64,000 nucleotides of DNA from Kazachstania africana CBS 2517 (GCF_000304475.1 NC_018948.1:248001-312000); one strand, 5' to 3'; shown: positions 49,201 through 59,653, numbered from the stretch's first letter. Translations and numbers: made by a program. Notes: generated by a model from the sequence alone, not told the origin.

Positions 49201-49291
49201 AATTGTAGTACAAGTAGTGGTAACTTTTGGAACCATTGGATTTGCTACCGGTAGGTTGATTGAACATATCAATGATATATTTTGGAAATGA
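46241..49291 (+). CDS. GPI13: GPI ethanolamine-phosphate transferase 3 (Gpi13)
   Basis: I choose the ATG at 46241, giving 1016 residues against 1017 in S. cerevisiae; the upstream extension starts at GTG. One membrane anchor near residue 35 precedes a lumenal alkaline-phosphatase-like domain. Its metal and nucleophile motifs are visible: VDALRFDF, GLTTGSLPTF (Thr nucleophile), GDDTWDALF, GVDHVGHKYGP and MGDHGMDHTGNHGG. The C-terminal half has about a dozen membrane segments. The enzyme works in the ER, adding ethanolamine phosphate to the third mannose of the GPI anchor, the group that later bonds to the protein. It is required for all GPI proteins, including the wall protein at 0.9-4.1 kb. 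S. cerevisiae gene YLL031C. Confidence 0.95.
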   Translation: MDEREIKRSLLSVSADAKKIYRLRIQKFKKSHLLYVILFGSIALLQFIAIAFFTKGFLLSRQVLDNITPLDSNVIDAKFDKAVILIVDALRFDFVIPVDSTEHLNNNYHNNIDILYDTFKNGNSHGSSILLKFLADPPTTTLQRLKGLTTGSLPTFIDAGSNFNGNVIFEDNLIRQLSENLNREILFVGDDTWDALFHPFLSNNSLPYESLNVWDLDTVDNGVIDFFDENLKKNDDWDVLIGHMLGVDHVGHKYGPNHFTMREKQLQVNTFIKKIIDSIDNNTLLVVMGDHGMDHTGNHGGDSIDELESTLFLYTKKKNIFRKHDDFTPYNITDLGKNYRAVNQIDLVSTLSYLLGIPIPFNNLGWPIEEIFHSKNDKIKMTKRVLDQLRTYQEIMGISFQDPESNENGRSMNESFFNDIIATGSYELGQKYQSILLEKCKDLWARFDYYSIATGLILLTISVTILILITKLIPSIIVNQMVAEFSPWIVIMCIISNVGFYGIYYVFKQPIFIDSALWCCLLATSVGITVGIFIPILDRYSLTWVFLRFFQDTFSDYWSGIGVAIVLIHALLFTSNSFTIWEDKIVSFLLITFGILTLYEFVFLPKRQSTTALLTATMSEKEGTTSGVSTSVANSNALPLSRFARLMGGYHSIILILSTRLSSLITICREEQSDYCKPTFNLANNYSWWSMTLVFLIVFLMPSCIKGYYNLTSSYQAAAPIWIDLFLKGVLFTNFIYWGLTALENTSVLIDYDMTILKLLISRIIAGFSLIATNVGWLMGPLCIKLNVHNTDVKSHQATILGYTNIYGSEFFLLVINTVMSIVLFNKPLAQISLFLMCNQLLSILEIIDLLKLKENIIGPIILGLLSYQQFFSTGHQATIPSVQWDMGFILSEKIVFPTTHISIILNTFGPHILVALSVALITLWKQPPDVLKPQTLLGRIVSNCGILLIYNTILCLSSFIWVTHFRRHLMVWKIFCPRFIFASLCLIVVQVVVTFGTIGFATGRLIEHINDIFWK

Positions 49292-49323
49292 GTAATGAGT
49301 ATACATATAAATATATAAGTGAT

Positions 49324-50421
49324 TTAAAAGAAAACATTATCTAAATCTTCAAAACCATCGTCAAAACCTGAATTAAAAGGTTCATTATTGTAATCACCGA
49401 ACATTTCATCCAATAAATCTTGTTGATTTTTATTTTTGTCAGCATCATTTTCGTTATTTTCCTGAATATCTTTTTCATTAGTACCTAGGACTTGTTCTGC
49501 AATCGGTACTTGGACACTTGTAATATCATTCGGTACCAATTCATCTGGAACAATAGGTAATGCAATATTTGTAAAATCTGGTTGCTGCTGTCGTTGCTGT
49601 TGTTCCTGTTGCAATTGTTGCTGCTGCCTTATTTGTTCTTGTTGTTCTTGCTGCCTTCTTAAGGCGTCTGCTTCCTCACGTCTACGCTTCAATTCCAGTT
49701 CTTCCTGTTCCTTTCGTCTCCGCTCTTCCTCTTTCTTCTTTGATTCTTCTTGTTCTCGAAGTTTTTGTAATTCTAACTCACGTTTTTTCGTCTTTTGATT
49801 TTCAATAATTTTGTGATATTGCTTTTCCCAATAATCAGATGGAGCTTCATTAACTTGTGCTACAAGATGGTTAAATTTATCTTTATGTTTTACGACTCTA
49901 TTGTCTTGAACGCGTAATCCATGATTGTCAATATATTCTTTTAAGACGGTATCAAATGATTCTAATGGGAAATCTAAATCATCTAACGTGATAGAAGTGG
50001 TGGTGATAGTATTCAGTTTCTCTTTAAGTGCATTTACTTCGAGACTGTTATTTTCTAATTTTTTCTGTAACTGTGATAATTCCGTCGCTGGATTCTCATG
50101 AATAGCTGGCGGTTTAATTAAATTAATGGGTAGATTTTGTGTTAATAAGACACCCAAATAGTCGTTTGTATTGATGAAATTTTTTAGAAGATTAGCTCTG
50201 AAGGAGATTGTATCACTTTCGTCGTGAATAATTGAATTTATCGGATCGGATTTCAACCTATTTTGTAAAAAAGCTTGCCTCGCGAGTAGTTGTTGTCTTT
50301 GATATTGTTGTTGGTACTGTTGTGATTGTCTTACTGCCTTTGTAACGTAACGCTTCTTCTTTGTTGTGACTGGAGCACTGCCATTAATAGCAGCATTCAA
50401 AGTAGTACTACCAGTAACCAT
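49324..50421 (-). CDS. SNF6: SWI/SNF chromatin-remodelling subunit Snf6
   Basis: A 365-residue protein (S. cerevisiae 332). Two blocks identify it: IIHDESDTISFRANLLKNF at about residues 64-82, and the C-terminal FGDYNNEPFNSGFDDGFED...VFF. Between them are VVKHKD...APSDYWEKQYHKII and a long Glu/Arg/Gln-rich coiled coil with polyglutamine runs, longer than in S. cerevisiae. Snf6 is a fungal-specific subunit of the SWI/SNF remodeller and contacts activators. Adjacent to a divergent YHL026C homologue as in S. cerevisiae (YHL025W-YHL026C). The 3' end lies 32 bp from the convergent GPI13 stop, so terminators overlap. Confidence 0.93.
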   Translation of the reverse strand: MVTGSTTLNAAINGSAPVTTKKKRYVTKAVRQSQQYQQQYQRQQLLARQAFLQNRLKSDPINSIIHDESDTISFRANLLKNFINTNDYLGVLLTQNLPINLIKPPAIHENPATELSQLQKKLENNSLEVNALKEKLNTITTTSITLDDLDFPLESFDTVLKEYIDNHGLRVQDNRVVKHKDKFNHLVAQVNEAPSDYWEKQYHKIIENQKTKKRELELQKLREQEESKKKEEERRRKEQEELELKRRREEADALRRQQEQQEQIRQQQQLQQEQQQRQQQPDFTNIALPIVPDELVPNDITSVQVPIAEQVLGTNEKDIQENNENDADKNKNQQDLLDEMFGDYNNEPFNSGFDDGFEDLDNVFF

Positions 50422-51129
50422 GAGAAGAGGAACAATAATCTGGTATTTGCTTTTAAAAAAAGCCTATTAATTTGCGTGTATGTCCCAAAAATGTCAAATT
50501 CTTTCCACACACCTGTGACTCTCTCTCTTTCCCTTCCAATCTCTATTTACTCTTTTCCATAACCTTTCTGCTTCTATCGATTTTTGGAAAAACCGAGACC
50601 TATTTCTGTCAGTTTATACGAACGAGCGTCTTGGCGCAAAAAAAAAAACGAGCCTCCTTTCACGTGACTTGGAAATTTCATTTATTTTCCGGGTAAGCTC
50701 ATCGCATCTCATCTCTCACAGAGTAAATAACCACGGTGTGTGTTCCGTATAAACCAGTAGTGGGACATGTAACCCAGTCTAATTGACATTAGATTCTAAC
50801 TGAATCTCCCAGAGGTTTGTGCTATTTCCCCTGAGTCTCCTGTCTCCACACTCTTCTCGCACCGGGTTCCCTTCGTTCGAAGAGACCGATTTAGGGAATT
50901 CTACCACATTCCTCTTGCTTAACCAGACCTGTCGTTGCTTATATTATGAACGAGGGCCGATGCCTGTTGAAAATCGAAACGAACAGCCATGCCCTGTTCT
51001 TCGATGTGCAAACGATTCTAATTGTGGTGGCTATCTCATACACACATACATACATACATATATATATATATATAGAATAACGAGTCTGTTTCATTGGGCT
51101 CTTCCACTTTGATAGGGAGTAAGCATAGT
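50422..51129. other. SNF6-YHL026C divergent promoter
   Basis: Contains the Cbf1 and Reb1 sites listed separately and a TACA/TA repeat tract (51040-51074) close to the YHL026C-like start. Frames crossing it begin at GTG or TTG and are not called. Confidence 0.5.
50661..50696. promoter_or_regulatory. Cbf1 (CACGTGAC) and Reb1 (CGGGTAA) sites
   Basis: CACGTG at 50661-50666 with GTCACGTG on the other strand (Cbf1 consensus), and CGGGTAA at 50690-50696 (Reb1). They lie 24 bp apart in the middle of a divergent promoter, typical of general regulatory factors that keep a shared nucleosome-depleted region open. Confidence 0.6.
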
Positions 51130-51972
51130 ATGTTTGAGGCGTTCGCAAAGAAGCATCCCTTGCTATACGCTTTCCTCTACCTGTTCGTCTTTGAAGCAGG
51201 TGGGTCTGCCATCGTTGCAGGCGGTTTAGAGTTTCTTATAGCATGGGGCATGTATAGATTTGTACATCATAAAGTGACCCTTTGGGCATTTCCACATACT
51301 TTATCTGGTGACTGTGCATTGTCACTGTTCATACAAGTCTGTATAACATGGTGTTGTGAGGAAATTTTGATCAATTGGGATTACTACAACAATAGAACAT
51401 GTACTGTCATGAATCTCGATTTGTGGTTATTCCACAAACTACAATCAGCAAAGGGCAAAATCTCAACAAGATTTTTAAATTGGTATCTAGAAATACCTTA
51501 CGGTATAATAAAATATGACAATGTACAAAATAAAAATAATTCGAATAAGTTGTCATTTTTGCCATTTACTAGAAGAATAGTGGTCAATTACCCAAATGAG
51601 GGGCTCCTATACAACATTGTCATTTGGCTTCTCAAAAAAATTGTAAGAGGATTGCTTTGGTCTTGTGTCATCTTTTGCATCATATGGCCTGTGACAATGG
51701 GTATAATGGCTGGAATCGGTACCTCTGTGGGTGCATATGATTTTAAATTTGATCATTATCCAACTCCTCAAATAATGAAACTACTTTATGCCGTCGCTGT
51801 CGCGTATGCATCAACACCGTTCACAATCATCGTTATCATTTTGAGAAATAACACTTATGAACTGAGAACATTGACCAGTAGTGACAGCTTAACCGCTATA
51901 CAGAATATTGACATGCTAAAGGCACACGATGGCATCGATTTACCAAGTGATTCATCTTCTTCATCTTTATAA
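51130..51972 (+). CDS. Multi-pass membrane protein, YHL026C homologue (DUF2456)
   Basis: I choose the ATG at 51130 (280 residues); the frame upstream is open only from a TTG. Hydrophobic segments near residues 10-40, 60-80, 160-195 and 220-240 predict four or more membrane spans. The conserved look includes HPLLYAFLYLFVFEAGGSA, GDCALSLFIQVCITWCCEE and the end region YASTPFTIIVIILRN. The C-terminus is a Ser run. The family is fungal and of unknown function; in S. cerevisiae it is transcriptionally linked to the Rim101 pathway only by position, lying next to RIM101. Order SNF6, this gene, RIM101 repeats YHL025W-YHL027W. Confidence 0.85.
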   Translation: MFEAFAKKHPLLYAFLYLFVFEAGGSAIVAGGLEFLIAWGMYRFVHHKVTLWAFPHTLSGDCALSLFIQVCITWCCEEILINWDYYNNRTCTVMNLDLWLFHKLQSAKGKISTRFLNWYLEIPYGIIKYDNVQNKNNSNKLSFLPFTRRIVVNYPNEGLLYNIVIWLLKKIVRGLLWSCVIFCIIWPVTMGIMAGIGTSVGAYDFKFDHYPTPQIMKLLYAVAVAYASTPFTIIVIILRNNTYELRTLTSSDSLTAIQNIDMLKAHDGIDLPSDSSSSSL

Positions 51973-52091
51973 AACATGCACGCAGTATCTATTCATTCAT
52001 CCATAATAGGATAATCATACTAAAACTAATATTATTTTCATTTTAATATATAATAATTGTCATAAATATATATAGTGTAAGAATAATTTCA

Positions 52092-53702
52092 TTATACAAG
52101 AATAGCAGGATATTTAGAAAGCACTTTCTCTTCTTTTTCATGGGCTATACTATCCATTTCATCTCCATCATCTTCATATTCATCTTCTAACAGCGAACAA
52201 ATTAAATAATCTTTAACCAAGTTGATGAAATTATGAATTTCATCGTTATCATCGTTACCATCGGCATCACACTCATCATCTTCTTCTCTTTCTTCCTCGT
52301 CATCTTTCCCATTGTTTCTTTGAACGGAACTGTAGGCATTATCAATCATATTGAAGCGAGAGGGATTGTCCAGATGTGGAGTTATATTACTACCAGGGTG
52401 TTGCATTTGTAAATTGCCACCATCTACCATGGGCATTCTTGACATCATAGGAGGTAATAAATTATTATTACCCAAATTGCTAGAAATCGACGGTAAATGT
52501 GGTATCGTTGGATATTTCTCTGTCGTAAACTTAGCATGTTGATTATTCGGTTTTATAACTTGTGATGGTACCATGTAATGATTTTGATTATAAGAATTTG
52601 CAATATTTTGAGATAATTTCGTAAAGAAAGCAGCGGCATTTGCCGTTTGATTTCTTGGTAACGAATCTATCATATTTAAAGGAGAGATAGTCCCATAACT
52701 ATTTGAGTCCTGTTGTTGTTGCGTTGGAATCATTGCTCTAAAAGCTGAACATAATCTTTGATTATAAACGGGGTCGAATTGGTTTATATCTTCAGTCAAA
52801 AAATGTTGAAAAGATAAATTATTTTGAGGCATGGGTAGAGGTGGCAAGACATTATTGATGGGACTTGAGCCAGTATTATTGTTATTGTTAGTGTTGTTGT
52901 TGTCACTATTTTCATGAGCAATAGCACCTTGTCTCTTGGGTACAATAGCAGGAACACTTCTTGATCTTTTAATTTCGTCAAATTCTTTGAAACTTGGTTC
53001 TTCAGAGACTATTGATATTTTATTGACTCTTTTAGAACCAATTTTTGGACCTCTTTTCTTCTTTATTGAATTTGTTGCATCTAGATGAGTCTTTAAATGC
53101 TTTTTCAAATCCTGTGGTCTTTTGAATTTCTTGTCACAATTGGAACATTTGAAAGGTTTTAATGGGATGTGTACTCTAATATGTGAAGTGATATGATCTC
53201 TCTTTTCAGTCTTAATAGTACAATGCTCCCATTGACAATTTAACTGTAAATTTTTTTGTGATTTTCTACCAATGTGATCTTGACAAAGATGGTTATATAA
53301 TAATTCAGGCTGATTGAAAACCATTTTACATTGGTTCCATTTACACTGCAATTTGATTTCATCCGCTGAAGAGGATGAGGAAGAAGGAGATGATGGAACT
53401 GAGGAAATCGATCCCTTTGTTGAGAGTGAAAAAGTATGATCTTTCGAGTTCAAAATATTGTTCATTGATGGAAGTTTTGCAGATTCTTCACCACTGGATG
53501 TACTTGATGTGTGGTTTAGTACGCCGTGAACAGAATTTTTCCTTGAATCTTTATTACTATGTAATCTTGGAATGGAAGATGAAGTTGGTGTTGATAAATT
53601 TGAATCATTATTAGTATCTATTTTCAAATCATTAACCTCTGATATTAGAGTGTTTGCTTCGCCATTTAATATATTTTCCAAAGCTAAAGAAGCGATCATC
53701 AT
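52092..53702 (-). CDS. RIM101: pH-response zinc-finger regulator Rim101/PacC
   Basis: 536 residues (S. cerevisiae 625). Three C2H2 fingers lie at residues 120-143 (CKWNQC...HLCQDH), 156-178 (CQWEHC...HIRVH) and 186-206 (CSNC...HLKTH); the first two have the tryptophan-containing inter-cysteine pattern of PacC proteins. The middle is Asn/Ser-rich. The C-terminus is strongly acidic, ending YPAILV, the region whose removal by the Rim13 protease activates the factor at alkaline pH. Rim101 represses targets such as NRG1 to allow alkaline and salt tolerance and, in many yeasts, cell-wall gene expression. The first of two adjacent ATG codons is taken as the start. Confidence 0.92.
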   Translation of the reverse strand: MMIASLALENILNGEANTLISEVNDLKIDTNNDSNLSTPTSSSIPRLHSNKDSRKNSVHGVLNHTSSTSSGEESAKLPSMNNILNSKDHTFSLSTKGSISSVPSSPSSSSSSADEIKLQCKWNQCKMVFNQPELLYNHLCQDHIGRKSQKNLQLNCQWEHCTIKTEKRDHITSHIRVHIPLKPFKCSNCDKKFKRPQDLKKHLKTHLDATNSIKKKRGPKIGSKRVNKISIVSEEPSFKEFDEIKRSRSVPAIVPKRQGAIAHENSDNNNTNNNNNTGSSPINNVLPPLPMPQNNLSFQHFLTEDINQFDPVYNQRLCSAFRAMIPTQQQQDSNSYGTISPLNMIDSLPRNQTANAAAFFTKLSQNIANSYNQNHYMVPSQVIKPNNQHAKFTTEKYPTIPHLPSISSNLGNNNLLPPMMSRMPMVDGGNLQMQHPGSNITPHLDNPSRFNMIDNAYSSVQRNNGKDDEEEREEDDECDADGNDDNDEIHNFINLVKDYLICSLLEDEYEDDGDEMDSIAHEKEEKVLSKYPAILV

Positions 53703-54588
53703 GTATTAGTTTAATTAGAGAAACACTTATAAAGAAAATGATTTTGAAGTTAAAATATCTTGTTAGCTCCTGAATATAGAAGTAGTATAAGACACGATAT
53801 GGTATTAAACGAGTCAACTACTGTAAGTAAATGTATGTATGCTGATGATTACGCGATAAACGGACTCAAACAATATACATCTCATCATTATATGTAAACT
53901 CTGTTTTATATATATATATAATGTCATACATGGATATTTTCCCATACAGACCATCATCTCGAGAATGAGAGAGAAAGATCACATCATCAACGGAGGAAGA
54001 ATTTTTTAAACTTTTTTCTTTTTGGCTGAGAGCGACGGAATCGCAGCGAGAGTTTCCAATTTTGGCAATTGCATCCCACCAGGGACCCTGCCGAGTCGCT
54101 CAGCCACTGGATGGTCCGTATAGGCAGATTCTTCTCCGTTTGATAGGGTGGCGCGTGTAATCCTGCGCAGTGAAGGCCCCGCAGGGGGTAACGGGTTTTC
54201 CAGTTCTACGAAGTCGTCTTGGTGCGCTGGAAGTGGGAAGAATTGCTCTTTAAAGTATTCCTGCTTTTTTTACGGCAGGAGGCGTCCGTCGTCTCGGGTA
54301 TATACGGCCATGTGGCATTCTGCTGTGGCAACTTGCTGTGGCATGTTTGTGGGTTAGTGTGGCATTTTCTCGTTCTCGTTTCCATTGTGTCTTTTTTTCT
54401 TCCCAGGGTAACCCCAAATTTTGGGTAACCCTCATCTATTGCATCGATTTCTTTAGACTATTGAAAAATTATCAATTAGAGACATTTTAGAAATGTACAT
54501 CATTTTTAATAATTCAAGACAATTCACTTGTTCCTCCATCACCTTCAACTTAGCCATTCCACCACTCGCCGTGGTTACTTACCCACCA
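53703..54588. other. RIM101-OCA5 divergent promoter, GC-rich half
   Basis: The RIM101 side has an AT run (53909-53921). The half from ~54000 is clearly more GC-rich than the surroundings and holds TGTGGCA repeats and paired GGGTAACC motifs (see findings). Frames within 54148-54435 on both strands reflect this base composition; none is called. Confidence 0.5.
54311..54364 (+). promoter_or_regulatory. Four TGTGGCA motifs (Met31/32-type core)
   Basis: TGTGGCA at 54311-54317, 54324-54330, 54337-54343 and 54358-54364, all in one orientation with spacings 13, 13 and 21 bp, 225-280 bp upstream of OCA5. TGTGGC is the core of Met31/Met32 sites. The functional link to OCA5 is inferred only from position. 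Confidence 0.45.
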
Positions 54589-56643
54589 ATGCAGGAAAGG
54601 AAGTCAACTTCGGTTCTCAATAGTCACCATCTGAAAAGTCTCAAACAAAGAGAATATTATAAAAATTTAGTGGATACAGTAATTGAACTGATAAACATAA
54701 ATGATCACGATTCTCTGGCTTATCTCGCTAGGACCGTAGGGATACCTCCACAATTGAGACACCTCGTTTGGCCTCTGCTGCTAAAATATCATCCTATGTG
54801 TATTTCACCAAATATTATCTCAAATATCGTCTCTTTTGATAGTTCATCTAATAATTATATCATTATCGATAATCAGAATATTTCTGAAAAGACAAAGAAA
54901 AACGTTAATCTAAATAATATTCATCAACAAAATAATAATGACGAAAATATTAATTTGGAAAAATTAATAAGTAACGATCTAAAGAAATATTTCCATTCAA
55001 GAACCCAACACAGTAATGTCATTGTGAAGGATAAAAAAATCGTTTCCTCTTCAACTCCATTTTCTTCCGCCACAAACTCTTCTCCGATGATATCTTCATC
55101 ATCTTCGTCCTCGTCTATATATTCTTCTTCCTCATCGTCATCTTCTTCTTCCTCCACGAGTATTTCCGCAGCTTCAAAAGATTATGGTAGTACCAATATT
55201 ATAAATAACCTTATACCACCAAATAACCCTACCGTGGCAGATGAATTGGAAATTGTTGAACTGTTAAAGAGTTCAATACTGAATTTTTTGAAAAAATGGG
55301 GTAAAATCTTTAAATATGAATCAGGTTTGACTTGGATCGCTTTAGGTTTAGCTGAGTGGTTATCACCTCTACAAACTTTCAATAATGATTCGCTAGGACC
55401 TATCGTCCTAAGCGGTAAAAGGCACAGTCCCCCCAAAAATAACTCTGCAAAGACTTCTCACGATGATAATGACACTGCGACCGCTTTAAACGCTTCGATC
55501 ACAACAGCTAATACTTCAGATGATAGTAGTAAGTTCAACGCTTCAAATTCTTTGTCATATTTATACAAAGAGTATCCTCTGCCAAAAGAAATACAGTCTA
55601 AATTGGATATTAAGAATCTGAAATTTTTTAAATTCGAAGAATTGCTAGAAAGATTATATTTAGTACTTTTACATCAACCAGATATTGAATTGGCACAATC
55701 ACAAATAATTAAAAATTTCCCGACAGTAACTAGGAAAAATTTCAATAATTATTATTTCCCAATCTTATCAGGTGGTGATCTTTCATTTAAATTCCAAGTT
55801 TTTTTCAAAATTTTTCAATCAACTTTACCTGAACTGTATCAGCCATTAAATGAAGAAAGTTCATTACAACCACATTCACCAAAGACTTCTTGGCTTTATT
55901 GGTGGATCAAATGTTGTGGTTCAAGATCACTCCATAAACAAGATAGAGGAAGAATATGGGATATTCTTCTGGGTTGGCGACCCGAATCAACAGATGGTAT
56001 GAATTCCATCAATTTCTTCCTAAACTATAACGCAAATTACAAAAATTTTAATCATCTTTACAATAATATCGATCCGCCTGGTTTAGCACTATTGGTAAAA
56101 AACGGTCTACTTCATAAACTGAATGACAATGATCCGTTTTGGTTTCCTGATTTGGATTCAGTACCGTTAGGTTCCAAAGAATTTTCTAGCGATTTTAACG
56201 TATTGAAAGAATTGCTTGCAAGAAATAAATATGATACTAAAATGGATACTAATGGAAACTCTCATTATAATTTAACATCAAAAGATGAGTTTAAATTGCC
56301 ATCTTCTTTGATAGATCCTCACATTCAGATTATTTTCATTTACATTTCAATACTACAATACAGTGAATTTAAACTTTTAGAATTTGAAGAAGCCGAAATT
56401 TTAGAATTCCTAAACAATTTACCAATGTTATCCAAATTTGATGATCTTAACTACAAAGGTCTATACAATAGTGACAAAAATTCCAAATCTAGGTCCAATT
56501 CGACATCGCATATGTTGATCGAGTTGGGTAATGATGCAAAGGCATCCAACTCATTCAATAATTTGCTAAATATTGCGGGTGATATATGGAGAAAATGGCT
56601 TTGGGAAGAATTAGAGGAAACTCTGAATACTGAAGCTGATTAG
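54589..56643 (+). CDS. OCA5: Oca5-like TBC-domain protein
   Basis: I choose the ATG at 54589 (684 residues; S. cerevisiae 679), because MQERKSTS...HHLKSLKQ matches the family start. A further ATG at 54493 would add 32 residues. The N-terminal block HDSLAYLARTVGIPPQLRHLVWPLLLKYHP is a diverged TBC (Rab-GAP) start. Then come KKYFHSR, a Ser-rich insert, FLKKWGKIFKYESGLTWIALGLAEW, DRGRIWDILLGWRP and NDAKASNSFNNLLNIAGDIWRKWLW at the end. The canonical catalytic Arg and Gln fingers of Rab GAPs are not obvious. Oca5 is a cytosolic protein grouped genetically with the Oca phosphatase complex; its biochemical role is unclear. S. cerevisiae YHL029C, two genes from RIM101. Confidence 0.9.
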   Translation: MQERKSTSVLNSHHLKSLKQREYYKNLVDTVIELININDHDSLAYLARTVGIPPQLRHLVWPLLLKYHPMCISPNIISNIVSFDSSSNNYIIIDNQNISEKTKKNVNLNNIHQQNNNDENINLEKLISNDLKKYFHSRTQHSNVIVKDKKIVSSSTPFSSATNSSPMISSSSSSSSIYSSSSSSSSSSSTSISAASKDYGSTNIINNLIPPNNPTVADELEIVELLKSSILNFLKKWGKIFKYESGLTWIALGLAEWLSPLQTFNNDSLGPIVLSGKRHSPPKNNSAKTSHDDNDTATALNASITTANTSDDSSKFNASNSLSYLYKEYPLPKEIQSKLDIKNLKFFKFEELLERLYLVLLHQPDIELAQSQIIKNFPTVTRKNFNNYYFPILSGGDLSFKFQVFFKIFQSTLPELYQPLNEESSLQPHSPKTSWLYWWIKCCGSRSLHKQDRGRIWDILLGWRPESTDGMNSINFFLNYNANYKNFNHLYNNIDPPGLALLVKNGLLHKLNDNDPFWFPDLDSVPLGSKEFSSDFNVLKELLARNKYDTKMDTNGNSHYNLTSKDEFKLPSSLIDPHIQIIFIYISILQYSEFKLLEFEEAEILEFLNNLPMLSKFDDLNYKGLYNSDKNSKSRSNSTSHMLIELGNDAKASNSFNNLLNIAGDIWRKWLWEELEETLNTEAD

Positions 56644-56864
56644 CACCGTAATGACGATATAATTTATGTATAATTGATAAATATTACAACATCCAGAATC
56701 TTTTCTCTGGTCCCGATTTCGATGCCTTCGTATTGAACTTTTATTTTTTTATTTTAACGCTTCATCGCAATTTCTCTATTGGAATATCAAGAGCGGTTCA
56801 TCAAAAATGAGAATCCTTCAATGGAGGATAGAGATGAAAAATATTAAAATCAAACACAATTGTC

Positions 56865-57692
56865 ATGTCTTTCTTTAATAGTGTCAGAAATTTGGTATAT
56901 TCGCAAACGGAATTGAAAGTAAGACAGGCTACTGATGAGAATGAAATCATCCGATCCACAGGGACTTTAATGAATGAAATTTCCGTATTAACTTACAGTG
57001 CCAAGACATTGAAAGAAATAATAGGAATCCTAAAAAAGAAACTTTCCTTGCTATATGGGTTAAAAAATGGCAATGGTATCATATCACATAAAGTTTGTGT
57101 ACAGGTACTGAAGACATTTACATTAATTTCGTACCTTCTAAATAACGGATCAAATGATTTCATTAATTGGTTAAAATTGAATAATGGAGTCCTACAAATA
57201 TTGGCTAAGGTTGATTCAAATAATCATATAACGGATGACGAAGATTTGCATATACTCAATCAAGCTCAAAAGATTACTAAGGATATAATATTATTAATAA
57301 ATGATAACAAATTGTTAGAAAAACGGAGGAAAGATGTTATACAATTTAGATCTAGTATATCATCACCAGGAAGGAAATCTACAGATAATAGTCATTTAAG
57401 GTTAAGTAATGAACTGAAACGATCAAGTGAAGAGATAATGAGATCATCCAACAATAATAGGAAAAGTGATGATCGAAGTGATTCTTTGAGTCGGAATAGT
57501 ATAGAGATGAAACCGCGCAGAACGTACGAATATGCTAGATTTAAGTTAGAATCCTTAGTAGAAGAAGATCAAGAGGTTTCTAATACGGATAACGATTTGA
57601 CCACTATTGACAATGCCAAACTTGTTCCTAATGGTAGTCCAACGAGTAACACCGTGAGGTCAAGATTTAAATCTACCAATCCATTTGCATAA
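56865..57692 (+). CDS. ENT4: ENTH-domain protein Ent4
   Basis: 275 residues. The first ~150 form an ENTH domain: VYSQTELKVRQATDENE, TGTLMNEISVLTYS, and a later HKVCVQVLKTFTLISYLLNNGS segment align with epsin N-termini. The tail is Ser/Asn/Arg-rich, and the ubiquitin-interacting and clathrin motifs of classical epsins are not visible. Ent4 (247 residues in S. cerevisiae, YLL038C) is the divergent epsin-like protein with a role in vacuolar sorting. Position next to the polyubiquitin gene (YLL039C) supports this member over the other ENTH proteins. Confidence 0.82.
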   Translation: MSFFNSVRNLVYSQTELKVRQATDENEIIRSTGTLMNEISVLTYSAKTLKEIIGILKKKLSLLYGLKNGNGIISHKVCVQVLKTFTLISYLLNNGSNDFINWLKLNNGVLQILAKVDSNNHITDDEDLHILNQAQKITKDIILLINDNKLLEKRRKDVIQFRSSISSPGRKSTDNSHLRLSNELKRSSEEIMRSSNNNRKSDDRSDSLSRNSIEMKPRRTYEYARFKLESLVEEDQEVSNTDNDLTTIDNAKLVPNGSPTSNTVRSRFKSTNPFA

Positions 57693-58426
57693 GAATCAAT
57701 ATATAACTATATTGAGCAGATATACCACATATTTTATAGACTTTCAACTATTACTCACTGTTATTTAATAAGATGGAATGAACTGGTAGAAAACATCGAT
57801 GTACTCCATTTGCACCGCGAAATAGACCATGCAAATGAGCCAATTGACTCTTGCAAAGAATATGGATAAGACAATAATATTGTGCAAGAACGGTACGTGG
57901 CATAGTTGTGACTATACAAGTTGCAATAGATGCATACTTTTGCTTTACTGATGAGCATTACTTAGACCCGTGCACCACGGCCTAAAGTGAAAAAAAAAGT
58001 TCATCAATATTTCGTTTGCGTCGTCGAGATTGGAAGAAAAAAAATTTCAGTTGCATTCATTTACAGTATACTTTATTTTGGGAAAACACGACAATTGACA
58101 GCTAACATAGGCAGTTATTTGCAAGTATTGAGGCGTAATTTAGAAATGAACATGTGCTGATTGAGAGGGATTCATTAAGAAATAGTCAATATACCGCAGA
58201 CAATCGAAAACGATGATTTTCCACTTCTGAGCCATTCCATTCCATTACTTTTTGCAAATGGATGCAACACTCAAGAAGCCCTAAATCATAGGAGTTGAGT
58301 TGGTGATGGCTCTGTGGCCTTTAAATCCACGCCCATATGGTTCGTCCATTGAAACCCGATTTTTTTAAAAAACACAGAGAGGGTAATCCCTTCACGTGCA
58401 TTCCCATTAACCGGACGGAATGCCGA

Positions 58427-58742
58427 AGGGGGGGGGGGAAAGCAGGACGCGCCTCGGCGGGTAAAAAAAAATCCTGGTCTCGTGACCCCTCAATATTTTA
58501 CTCTCGATACGCGCGGCCCCTCTCTACCCCAACGTGTGTTTTAATTCCGATTAGCCGTCAGCCGCCGAGGGCAGCTTATTACGTTCACGATTTGCTAATC
58601 CAATCAAATGAGAGACATCCACGCACAGTAAAACCGCAGGAATGAAGCGGTAACGCAAGCGCGGGTAATCCTTCTCCGCGGGGAATTTTCACGAAAAGAA
58701 ACTCCACCGCCACCACCACCAAAAAAGTGGCTACCCGCCCCT
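58427..58742. promoter_or_regulatory. Stress elements (STRE) upstream of polyubiquitin
   Basis: AGGGG/CCCCT cores at 58427-58431, 58486-58490, 58517-58521 and 58738-58742, ~220-540 bp before the start. STREs are bound by Msn2/Msn4, known activators of UBI4. A partial heat-shock-like TTC-AC-GAA is at 58688-58695. Confidence 0.55.
58428..58438 (+). repeat. G11 homopolymer
   Basis: Eleven G in a row, exceptional in AT-rich yeast DNA, overlapping the first STRE of the polyubiquitin promoter. Confidence 0.9.
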
Positions 58743-58877
58743 TGGCTTAGACAGACGGGCAGGAATTTTGATAGTCCCCGTTCTGTGGGATTCCTTATCA
58801 TTCCTTTTTATTACTGAATTTCAGGAGGGAGAAACACGGTTAGTAAGGAAAAAAATTGGACTATTTAAAGAGGGAAT

Positions 58878-58885
58878 TATATAAG
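58878..58885 (+). promoter_or_regulatory. TATA box of polyubiquitin gene
   Basis: TATATAAG, 79 bp upstream of the ATG. Confidence 0.55.
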
Positions 58886-58957
58886 AGTTGTCTTTTACCA
58901 TACTTTCCATGTTCTTTCACATCTGAATAATCAACTAGTATTATTATACTATATTAA

Positions 58958-59653
<696 letters not shown>

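Noticed and set aside
58337..58645. 102-residue plus-strand frame before polyubiquitin
   Set aside because: Open only because the region is GC-rich; Arg/Pro/Lys-rich without structure and inside the STRE-bearing promoter.
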